Assembly: GCA_018449595.1 (NCBI GenBank) | Contig: JAAVUU010000001.1 | Span: 744,001-808,000 of the forward strand | Direction: 5' to 3' | Source: Rhizobiales bacterium dw_265 | GTDB taxonomy: Bacteria; Pseudomonadota; Alphaproteobacteria; Micropepsales; Micropepsaceae | DNA: 64,000 nucleotides | Shown: positions 17,321 through 24,115 of the stretch, one piece after another | Numbering within the stretch: position 1 is the stretch's first letter | Layout of the letters: the number at the start of each line of letters is the position of its first letter | Translations under genes and position numbers: made by a program | Notes under the pieces: model-generated | Told to the model about the DNA's origin: nothing | What the model saw: only the letters and a program-made list of their open reading frames with translations | Databases searched by the model: none

Positions 17321-17913
17321 GTCTTGCTCTCGTAGATCACTGTGTTCCAGTAACGCGCCCGGTGGCTTCCGCTGCGCACAAACCCGCGCTTCTTCAATTC
17401 CCGCCCGATCATCCAGTTGAAGTAGCCATGCGCAACCAAGGCGGCATTGCCCGTCTCGGCGGCCCGCACCACCAGCAGGTCGCAGGCCCGGGCGGCGCGG
17501 GCGCGGGCCTGGCGCGGATTTTCGATCTGCGGGTGATAGCCGGCATGCCACAACAGCCGCGACACCACCGCCCATTTCGGAACATTCATGTTCAGCAGCG
17601 GAATGCGCGGCGCGGCCAAAGGTGCCTCAACAAAGAGCGGATCGGCGATTAGTTCGGCATGTGGCGCCAGCGCCTGTGCGCTTTGCTGGCTGCGCGGCCT
17701 GCCGCTGGTGAACACGGTGCGCAGTTCCTTCAGCAGATCCCGCAGTTCCTCCGGCGGCAGGCTCCCCGGCGCCAGGCCGGCCTTTTCATAGTCGTCGATA
17801 TAGCCGGAAAAGCCCGCATGGCTGGTGCGCGGGCTGAGCGCGATATGAGGCTGACCGTGGCGGATCAGCAGAATCCGGCAAGGTGAAATTTTTGATGGCG
17901 CAGGGGGTGACAC
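17317..17913 (-). CDS. Histidine phosphatase (phosphoglycerate mutase-like) family protein
   Basis: A 198-residue protein with the catalytic RHG motif (RILLIRHGQPHIAL), a TSGRPRSQQSA segment that supplies the conserved Arg, and the second active-site His in ALVAHGYFNWMIGREL. A GTG at 17913 is the only start that keeps the RHG motif. It is coupled by ATGA to the dienelactone hydrolase. The substrate is unknown. Confidence 0.8.
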   Translation of the reverse strand: MSPPAPSKISPCRILLIRHGQPHIALSPRTSHAGFSGYIDDYEKAGLAPGSLPPEELRDLLKELRTVFTSGRPRSQQSAQALAPHAELIADPLFVEAPLAAPRIPLLNMNVPKWAVVSRLLWHAGYHPQIENPRQARARAARACDLLVVRAAETGNAALVAHGYFNWMIGRELKKRGFVRSGSHRARYWNTVIYESKT

Positions 17914-18211
17914 GCTGAGTCCTTAGGGCAACCGGACAAAGGGTTTAACGGCTAACAGTGACATTCAGAAATTCCTAAGTTCCCAAGATTTTGCACATAG
18001 AAAAGGCCAATAGCACAATAAATGTGCAACATTGTGTTGCATCGCAACAACGCCTCTCCAAATCCACATTTCACAGGGCCAAAACCGGCCGAAAAGCCAA
18101 AAAGCCATATTGAGATTAGGCGTCCGAAACAGAACTGTCATGGCGATACGGGGAAAGCCATCCGAACGCGCGTGCGATTACGGCGGGCCGCTTAAAAAGA
18201 GGACTGACTAG
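17914..18211. promoter_or_regulatory. AT-richer intergenic region with nested inverted repeats upstream of the TorF porin
   Basis: This is one of the longest gene-free gaps and is visibly less GC-rich than its surroundings. TGCAACA (18025-18031), TTG, TGTTGCA (18035-18041) is a perfect 17-base dyad, overlapped by a second one, TTGC-ATC-GCAA (18038-18048). It holds the leader of the TorF gene, whose ribosome-binding site is AAGAGGA before 18212, and the promoter of the divergent histidine-phosphatase gene. No open frame of note is seen. Confidence 0.45.
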
Positions 18212-19003
18212 ATGAAGAATGTGACCAAGTTGTTTTTGGGCGCGGTGAGCCTTGTGGGCCTGTTGGGGAGCACCACCGGCGTTGCGCTGGCCCAGGACGC
18301 GGCGGCGGCTCCGCCGGCTCCGGATTATACCTTGACCGGCTATCTGCAGGCGACCACCGACTACCGCTTCCGCGGCATCGCGCAGAACAACCGCGTGCCG
18401 TCTCCCCAGGGTACCCTGAACCTCAATGGGCCGGACGGCTTTTATGTCGGCGCCTGGGCTTCGACGGTAGACTGGACCCCCGGCAACAACAGCAACCCCT
18501 ATTTTGAGGCGGACATCTACGGCGGCAAGCACACCGACCTGTGGGGCACGGACTGGAATATCGAGCCCTATTATTATTCCTATCCGTCCGCCGATATCGC
18601 GCCGGGCGCGTCCAAGCCGGATTATTTCGAACTGATCGACCAGCTGACCCATACCTGGGGCGCCTTCACCGCGGTCGCCACCTGGGCTTGGTCGCCGCAA
18701 TTTCCGGCCGCCGGCGGCACCGGAAATTACCTGGCTGGTACCGGCACCTATGTCATCAACGACTGGCTGAGCCTGTCGGGCAATGTCGGCCACCAGTGGG
18801 TTGCGCAGGCCAAGAATTACAATTCGCGTGACTATACCTATTTCGACTTCGGCGGCACCTTGACCTACAAGGCCTTCGCCTTCGACCTGCGCTACTCGGG
18901 TACCGACCTGGGCGGCACGAACTGCGGTTTCTACATGCCCACCAAGAATGCCTGCGTCGGCACCGTGGTCGGCACCGTCACCTACAATTTCAGCCTGCTG
19001 TAG
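18212..19003 (+). CDS. TorF-family putative outer-membrane porin
   Basis: A 263-residue protein with a signal peptide (KLFLGAVSLVGLLGSTTGVA, then LAQ-D) followed by beta-strand-like segments beginning LTGYLQATTDYRFRGIAQNN, the hallmark opening of the TorF/conserved hypothetical TIGR02001 group, and GPDGFYVGAWASTVDW. It ends in VTYNFSLL, a terminal beta strand. The family is thought to form outer-membrane channels, but its solutes are unknown. A perfect dyad lies in its upstream region and an intrinsic terminator follows. Confidence 0.85.
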   Translation: MKNVTKLFLGAVSLVGLLGSTTGVALAQDAAAAPPAPDYTLTGYLQATTDYRFRGIAQNNRVPSPQGTLNLNGPDGFYVGAWASTVDWTPGNNSNPYFEADIYGGKHTDLWGTDWNIEPYYYSYPSADIAPGASKPDYFELIDQLTHTWGAFTAVATWAWSPQFPAAGGTGNYLAGTGTYVINDWLSLSGNVGHQWVAQAKNYNSRDYTYFDFGGTLTYKAFAFDLRYSGTDLGGTNCGFYMPTKNACVGTVVGTVTYNFSLL

Positions 19004-19028
19004 ACGCGGCTTGAGCCTTCCGAATGCC

Positions 19029-19067
19029 AAAAGCCCGCAAGGTGAAAACCTTGCGGGCTTTTTGTTT
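19029..19067 (+). terminator. Intrinsic terminator after the TorF gene (bidirectional)
   Basis: AAAAGCCCGCAAGG (19029-19042), loop TGAAAA, CCTTGCGGGCTTTT (19049-19062) with a further T-rich tail. The 14-base stem is perfect. Because the left side is A-rich, it can also terminate the convergent kinase transcript. Confidence 0.9.
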
Positions 19068-19084
19068 GCCGTCACGGCGGGTGG

Positions 19085-21682
19085 CTAGGATTCCAGCGCC
19101 CGGCGCAACTGCTGCATGTCGAAGGGTTTGGCGAGGTAATTGACCTCACCGGCGACGCCTTCCGACTCACGGGTGGAATAGCCCGACGCGATGATCACCT
19201 TCAGCCCGGGGCGCAGCCTGAGCGCCTCCTCGACTAGCTGGCTGCCGTTCATGCCCGGCAGCCCCAGGTCGGTGAGCAGGATTTCGATCGTCTCGTCCTG
19301 CTGCAGGATGCCCAGCGCCTCGGAGGCGTCGCCGGCTTCCGCGGCGGTGAAGCCGATCTGCTCCACCATGTCCACCGTGGTCATGCGGATCAGCGCCATG
19401 TCTTCCACCACCAGCACCTTGCCGCGCCGCCGCTCCACCGTCCTGTCGGGGATGGGCGGCGAGATCGCGCCCCGCGCCGTGCCGGCAAGGACGCTGCGCA
19501 GCTTGCGGGCCAGATCGTCCTTGCGATAGGGCTTGGACAACAGCAGCGCATCGTCGTCCAGCTTGCCGTTATGGACGATGGCGTTCTGGGTATAGCCGCT
19601 GGTGTAGAGGATGCGCACGCCCGGATGCATCTCCTGCGCCCGGCGGGTGAATTCGCGGGTGGAGATGTCGCCCGGCATCACCACATCGGTGAAGACCAGG
19701 TCGGGCGTCTCGGTCTTGAGCAGCTCCAGCGCCGCTTCGGCATTCCCGGCCCGGCTGACCCGGTAGCCAAGCTCGTTCAGCATGTCCACGACGGCGGCGC
19801 GCACGCCCTCATCGTCTTCCACCACCAGGATGTGTTCGTGGCCGCCTTCCACCGGCAGGCCGCCGGCGGCGTCCAGCGCATCGGTCTGGCGGCGGGTGCG
19901 CGGCAGGTAAAGCTTGATGGTCGTGCCATGGCCGACCTCGCTGTAGATCTTGATATGGCCGCCGGTCTGCTTGGTGAAACCGAAGGCCTGGGCCAGGCCC
20001 AGCCCGGTGCCCTTGCCTTCCGGCTTGGTGGTGAAGAAGGGCTCGAACACCCGGTTCATCACCTCCGGCGTCATGCCGGTGCCGGTGTCGGACACCGCCA
20101 GCATCACATACTGGCCCGGCGTGACTTCGCCATGGGCGTCCGCATAGGCATCGTCCAGGAAAGTGTTGGCCGCTTCCAGGGTCAGCTTGCCGCCATCCGG
20201 CATGGCGTCGCGGGCGTTGATGGCCAGGTTCAGCACCGTATTCTCGACCTGGTTGGGATCGGCCAGGGTGTTCCACAGCCCGCCCGCGACCACCGTCTCG
20301 ACCTGGATATTCTCGCCCAGGGTCCGGCGCAGCATGTCGGACATGTCGCGGATGACCCGGCCCAGGTCCACCGAGCGGGGCGCCAGCGCCTGGCGGCGGG
20401 CAAAGGCCAGCAACTGGCCGGTCAGCCGCGAGCCCCGCGTCACCGCAGCCATGGCATTCTGCAGCTGCTCGCGCAGGCGCGGATCGCCCGCCACCGCCGC
20501 GCCCGTCACCGCCAGGTCAAGATTGGCGCTGATGATCTGCAGCAGGTTGTTGAAGTCATGCGCCACCCCGCCGGTCAGGTGGCCGATGGCTTCCATCTTC
20601 TGGGCCTGGCGCACCATGCTTTCGGCGCGCAGGCGGGCGGTGACGTCCACCACCCCGATCAGGAAGCCGCCGGTGGCAACCGTCGCCTTGTAGATATCGA
20701 GTTCGCGGTCGGCCCAGACGATATGCTGGGTGTCGGCGCCGTCCTGGGTCGCGGCCGGGGGGCTGAAAATCCGGTCGGCGAACGGGCGGATATTCTCAAC
20801 CTCGCGCAGGTCGGCGATGCGTGTCTTTTGCAGCACCGCCAGATGCGCCGGCAGGTCCAGCAGCGCGAAGAAGCTGGCATTGAAGGCGCTGAGCAGCCCG
20901 TCGCCGGTGAAATAGGCGATGCCCTCGCGCACCGTCTCCAGCGTCGCCTGCAGGATGGCGGCCTCGTTGGCGCGGGCCTTTTCGGATTCCGCCAGGCTGA
21001 GATTGTTGCGCACCAGCAGGGCGGCGGCGATCAGCAGGATGCCCAGGGTGAGGATCGCGGCGCCGATGGCGAAGGCGATCTCCAGATTCTCGGTGTCGTG
21101 GCGCATCCCGTCGCGCTGGGCCAGCAGCAGCTGCTCCTCGGCCAGGCCGGTGGCGACTTCGGCGCGGACCAGGGCCATCTGGCGGCGGCCATTTTCCAGC
21201 GCCGAGGCCATGACCGGGGAGGGCGACCCCACCCTGGCCGCCAGGTCCAGATTGGCCTGCAGGCTGGCGAAACGCGCCTCGACCGCCTGTTCCAGCCGCG
21301 CCGCCCGGCGCTGCTGGACGGGATTGTCGCCGCTCAGGTCGCGGAAGGCGCGCAGGTCGCCGGGCGCCTGCGCCACATAACGCCTGTAGTCGGCCAGGAA
21401 GACCGGATCGTGGGTAATCAGATAGCCGCGCTGGCTGGTCTCGGCGGCCTGGACCCCGTCCTGCAGGCGGCGCTGGGCCTCCATCACCTGATAGGAGAGG
21501 CGCACCCAGGCCTGGGCATCCCGCTCATTGGCGGCGAACTGGAAGGTCAGATAGGCGACAATCGCCAGAACCAGGAAAAGCGGCACCGCGGCCAGCAGCA
21601 CCAGACGATTGGCAGCCAAAACCCCTCCCGGCCCCGTGTCCCCGGAAGCCAAACGCCCCGTATCCGAATTGGTTCCCGGCAT
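19085..21682 (-). CDS. Hybrid sensor histidine kinase with CHASE3, PAS-like, kinase and two receiver domains
   Basis: The order read from the sequence is: membrane helix (RLVLLAAVPLFLVLAIVAYL), a CHASE3-type periplasmic helical domain (RRLQDGVQAAETSQRGYLIT), second helix, PAS-like region (ETVREGIAYFTGDGLLSAFN), HisKA with the phospho-His in GGVAHDFNNLLQ, HATPase (NLAINARDAMPDGG, SDTGTGM, GKGTGLGL), then receiver 1 (ILVVEDDEGVRA, FTDVVMPG) and receiver 2 (VLVVEDMALIR, LLTDLGLPGMNG). Both phospho-acceptor Asp residues are present. No response regulator is adjacent. The outer ATG at 21682 has no ribosome-binding site, whereas an in-frame TTG at 21619 follows GGGAGGGG; that shorter start is favoured if the promoter-like element at 21652-21676 is real. 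Confidence 0.88.
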   Translation of the reverse strand: MPGTNSDTGRLASGDTGPGGVLAANRLVLLAAVPLFLVLAIVAYLTFQFAANERDAQAWVRLSYQVMEAQRRLQDGVQAAETSQRGYLITHDPVFLADYRRYVAQAPGDLRAFRDLSGDNPVQQRRAARLEQAVEARFASLQANLDLAARVGSPSPVMASALENGRRQMALVRAEVATGLAEEQLLLAQRDGMRHDTENLEIAFAIGAAILTLGILLIAAALLVRNNLSLAESEKARANEAAILQATLETVREGIAYFTGDGLLSAFNASFFALLDLPAHLAVLQKTRIADLREVENIRPFADRIFSPPAATQDGADTQHIVWADRELDIYKATVATGGFLIGVVDVTARLRAESMVRQAQKMEAIGHLTGGVAHDFNNLLQIISANLDLAVTGAAVAGDPRLREQLQNAMAAVTRGSRLTGQLLAFARRQALAPRSVDLGRVIRDMSDMLRRTLGENIQVETVVAGGLWNTLADPNQVENTVLNLAINARDAMPDGGKLTLEAANTFLDDAYADAHGEVTPGQYVMLAVSDTGTGMTPEVMNRVFEPFFTTKPEGKGTGLGLAQAFGFTKQTGGHIKIYSEVGHGTTIKLYLPRTRRQTDALDAAGGLPVEGGHEHILVVEDDEGVRAAVVDMLNELGYRVSRAGNAEAALELLKTETPDLVFTDVVMPGDISTREFTRRAQEMHPGVRILYTSGYTQNAIVHNGKLDDDALLLSKPYRKDDLARKLRSVLAGTARGAISPPIPDRTVERRRGKVLVVEDMALIRMTTVDMVEQIGFTAAEAGDASEALGILQQDETIEILLTDLGLPGMNGSQLVEEALRLRPGLKVIIASGYSTRESEGVAGEVNYLAKPFDMQQLRRALES
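21652..21676 (-). promoter_or_regulatory. EcfG-like promoter element, GGAAC-N16-CGTT
   Basis: On the minus strand GGAAC (21676-21672) is followed after 16 bases by CGTT (21655-21652), matching the consensus of alphaproteobacterial general-stress sigma factor EcfG. It lies inside the longest version of the kinase gene but upstream of a TTG at 21619 that has its own GGGAGGGG ribosome-binding site. A chance match is possible. Confidence 0.4.
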
Positions 21683-21742
21683 GCGCAAACGGTGGGGGTT
21701 CCGCCCCGGAAAAGATAGGTCGCCAGCGCACAGTTCGCCGGG

Positions 21743-21796
21743 AAATTGGTCGGAAAAGACAGGATTGACGAAAACACGCCTTCGGCCTGTTTTCGT
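21743..21796 (-). repeat. Partial copy of the tRNA-Pro 3' end with adjoining hairpin
   Basis: AAATTGGTCGGAAA at 21743-21756 is identical to 21878-21891, which covers the encoded CCA and acceptor end of tRNA-Pro; the match continues imperfectly over about ten more bases. Immediately next to it ACGAAAACA (21768-21776) and TGTTTTCGT (21788-21796) form a hairpin with an inner GCC-TTC-GGC. Duplicated tRNA 3' ends mark integration sites, so this may be the scar of a lost element. No integrase is in the window. Confidence 0.45.
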
Positions 21797-21881
21797 CCTC
21801 GCCATGCTCGGACGGTCGCTGCGCTCCCGCCCATGAGGCCCCGCCGGGCCGAACCTCAAATTGGCACCGGCAGAGAAAAAT

Positions 21882-21958
21882 TGGTCGGAAAGAGAGGATT
21901 CGAACCTCCGGCCCCTACGTCCCGAACGTAGTGCTCTACCAGGCTGAGCTACTTTCCG
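21882..21958 (-). tRNA. tRNA-Pro (anticodon CGG)
   Basis: Read on the minus strand, CGGAAAG pairs with CTTTCCG at the acceptor; the 3' CCA is encoded (21884-21882). The anticodon loop TTCGGGA in the CTACG/CGTAG stem gives anticodon CGG. The D arm (AGCTCAGCCTGGTAGAGC) and T arm (GGTTCGAATCC) are canonical. It lies upstream of, and in the same direction as, the hybrid kinase. Confidence 0.96.
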
Positions 21959-22109
21959 TACCAGCGCGAGAGGGATGCCCCCTCGCCTCGGGAGGCGCCC
22001 TTATAACCATGCCCCCCCGCCCCCGCAACCGGCGCGGAACCGGGCTGTGGAAGGGATTTTGGCGGGTTTGCGGCGCGGGGCGGCTGGCCTTATACGGGGC
22101 GGCCCCTGC

Positions 22110-22184
22110 TGGGGCGTCGCCAAGTGGTAAGGCACTGGATTTTGATTCCAGCATTCGAAGGTTCGATCCCTTCCGCCCCAGCCA
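22110..22184 (+). tRNA. tRNA-Gln (anticodon TTG)
   Basis: Acceptor stem TGGGGCG/CGCCCCA, anticodon stem CTGGA/TCCAG with loop TTTTGAT giving anticodon TTG, T arm GGTTCGATCC, discriminator G and encoded CCA (22182-22184). The D arm TCGCCAAGTGGTAAGGCA is typical of glutamine tRNA. Confidence 0.96.
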
Positions 22185-22197
22185 GCTTTTCTTATGG

Positions 22198-22258
22198 TCC
22201 ATAGCGCCAGCGTATGGACGCGAATTAGAAAAGCGGCTGCCCCCGCGAAGGCGGGGGC
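22198..22258 (+). repeat. REP-like palindromic unit downstream of tRNA-Gln
   Basis: Two hairpins occur in tandem. The first is TCCA-TAGCGCCAGCGTA-TGGA (22198-22218); the same core TAGCGCCAGCGT, with different but still complementary flanks, recurs at 48994-49005. The second is GCCCCCGC-GAAG-GCGGGGGC (22239-22258), a perfect 8-base stem with a GAAG loop. Together they look like an interspersed extragenic palindromic element. Confidence 0.5.
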
Positions 22259-22303
22259 CCATCTTTGTCCAAGCGTTACCGCCCAGCCGTCCCGGAGCCC
22301 CCA

Positions 22304-22645
22304 ATGCCCTATCTCCTGCCCATCGCCCTGCTATGCGTCTCCAATGTCTTCATGACCTTCGCCTGGTACGGCCAGCTCAAATATCCCCAGACGGCGCTGT
22401 GGCTGGTGATTCCCATAAGCTGGGGCATTGCCTTTTTCGAATACTGCTTCGCGGTGCCCGCCAACCGCATCGGTCATCAGGTCTATTCCGCCGCCCAGCT
22501 CAAGACCATGCAGGAAGTCATCACCCTGATCGTTTTCGCGATCTTTTCCATCACCTTTTTGGGCGAGCCGCTGAAGTGGAATCATGGCGTGGCCTTTCTG
22601 ATGATCGCGGGCGCGGCGTTTTTCTCCTTCCACAAGTGGACGTGA
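22304..22645 (+). CDS. DUF486 (DMT-like) membrane protein
   Basis: A 113-residue protein with four hydrophobic helices. VFMTFAWYGQLKY, ISWGIAFFEYCFAVPANRIG and the ending LMIAGAAFFSFHKW are strongly characteristic of DUF486, a small four-helix relative of the drug/metabolite transporters that probably works as a dimer. The ATG at 22304 has a CCGGAG ribosome-binding site. The function is unknown. The M20 peptidase gene follows after 36 bases. Confidence 0.88.
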   Translation: MPYLLPIALLCVSNVFMTFAWYGQLKYPQTALWLVIPISWGIAFFEYCFAVPANRIGHQVYSAAQLKTMQEVITLIVFAIFSITFLGEPLKWNHGVAFLMIAGAAFFSFHKWT

Positions 22646-22681
22646 GTGCTACGCTTCCCTTGGATATCTGGGGGAAGATTC

Positions 22682-24115
22682 ATGCGCCTGCTCGTCACCA
22701 CCGCTCTGTCGTTGTCGCTGGTGCTTCCGGTTTTGGCGCAATCGCCCGCGCCGCGCCCCGACCAGCTGAAATTCCGCGAGATTTATAAAGAACTGGTGGA
22801 GACCAACACCACCCTGTCGGCGGGCAGTTGCACCCTGGCGGCGCAGAAGATGGGCGCGCATCTGAAAGACGCCGGCTATCCCGACGCCGACCTGCATTAT
22901 TTTTCCGTGCCCGACCATCCCAAGGAAGGCGGCCTGGTGGCGATCCTGCCCGGCAGCGATCCCAAGGCCAAGGCGATCCTGCTCCTGGGCCATCTCGACG
23001 TGGTGGAAGCCAAGCGCGAGGACTGGACCCGCGATCCCTTCGGCTTTGTCGAGGAGAAGGGCTATTTCTACGGCCGCGGCACCGCCGACATGAAGGCCCA
23101 GGTCGCGGCCTGGGTGGACCTGATGGCCCGGCTGAAGGAAGAGAAGTTCAAGCATATCCGCACCATCAAGATGGCGCTGACCTGCGGCGAGGAAACCAGC
23201 ACGGCCTTCAACGGCGCAAGCTGGCTGGCGACCCATGAGCGGGCGCTGATTGACGCGGGGTTCGCCCTGAACGAAGGCGGCGGCGGACGGCTGGACGAAA
23301 ACGGCAAGCCCTTGGCGCTGAACATCCAGGCGGCGGAGAAATTTCCCCAGAGCTATACCCTGGAAGTGACCAATCCGGGCGGCCATTCCTCCCGCCCCGT
23401 CAAGAACAACGCCATCTATCACCTGGCGGGCGGGCTGCTGAAAGTCGCCGGTTATGAATTCCCCATCGAGGCCAGCGACATCACCCGCATCTATTTCGCC
23501 AGGATGGCGCCGCAGGTCGGCGGCGAGATGGGCGCGGCGATGAGTGCCTTCTCCAAAGACCCCAAGGATCTGAAAGCCGCCGCCGTGTTGGCCACCGATC
23601 CGTCCTACAATGCGATCCTGCACACCACCTGCGTCGCCACCATGCTCAATGCCGGCCATGCCACCAACGCCCTGCCGCAGCGCGCCGACGCCATCGTCAA
23701 CTGCCGCATCTTCCCCGGCACCACGCCGGAACAGGTGCGCGACACGCTGAACACCGTGGTTGCCGATCCCGAGATCAAGATCACGCTCTACGATCATCGC
23801 AGCGAAGTGCCCAAGGGGCCGCAGCCGCTGACTCCAAACGTCACCAAACCGATCGAGCAGCTGACCGCCCAGATGTGGCCCGGCCTGCCGGTGGTGCCGC
23901 TGATGTCGGCGGGCGCCACCGACGGCGCTTTCCTGACGCCGGCGGGCATTCCCACCTATGGCGTGTCGGGCATGTTCGGCGATCCCGACGGCAATGGCGC
24001 GCATGGCCTGAACGAGCGGCTGCGGGTGAAATCCGTCTATGACGGCCGCGACTTCCTCGACAAACTGGTCAGGACTTATTCAAACGCAAAGCCAGCGCCT
24101 GCCGCAACGAACTGA
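22682..24115 (+). CDS. Secreted M20-family metallopeptidase/hydrolase
   Basis: A 477-residue protein with a signal peptide (RLLVTTALSLSLVLPVLAQ) and the M20/M28-type dizinc site: GHLDVVEAKREDW (His, Asp), GRGTADMKA (bridging Asp), CGEETSTA (general base and metal Glu), and a late His in GAHGLNER. The dimerisation domain contains NPGGHSSRPVKNNAIYHL. Such periplasmic enzymes cleave dipeptides or acyl-amino acids. GGGGGAAG gives a good ribosome-binding site at 22682. Its last 47 bases overlap the convergent TPR gene. Confidence 0.88.
   Translation: MRLLVTTALSLSLVLPVLAQSPAPRPDQLKFREIYKELVETNTTLSAGSCTLAAQKMGAHLKDAGYPDADLHYFSVPDHPKEGGLVAILPGSDPKAKAILLLGHLDVVEAKREDWTRDPFGFVEEKGYFYGRGTADMKAQVAAWVDLMARLKEEKFKHIRTIKMALTCGEETSTAFNGASWLATHERALIDAGFALNEGGGGRLDENGKPLALNIQAAEKFPQSYTLEVTNPGGHSSRPVKNNAIYHLAGGLLKVAGYEFPIEASDITRIYFARMAPQVGGEMGAAMSAFSKDPKDLKAAAVLATDPSYNAILHTTCVATMLNAGHATNALPQRADAIVNCRIFPGTTPEQVRDTLNTVVADPEIKITLYDHRSEVPKGPQPLTPNVTKPIEQLTAQMWPGLPVVPLMSAGATDGAFLTPAGIPTYGVSGMFGDPDGNGAHGLNERLRVKSVYDGRDFLDKLVRTYSNAKPAPAATN

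Noticed and set aside
21683..21859. Extension of the hybrid kinase to 21859
   Set aside because: The added residues are Arg/Pro-rich, run through the tRNA-derived fragment and the hairpin, and lack a ribosome-binding site.
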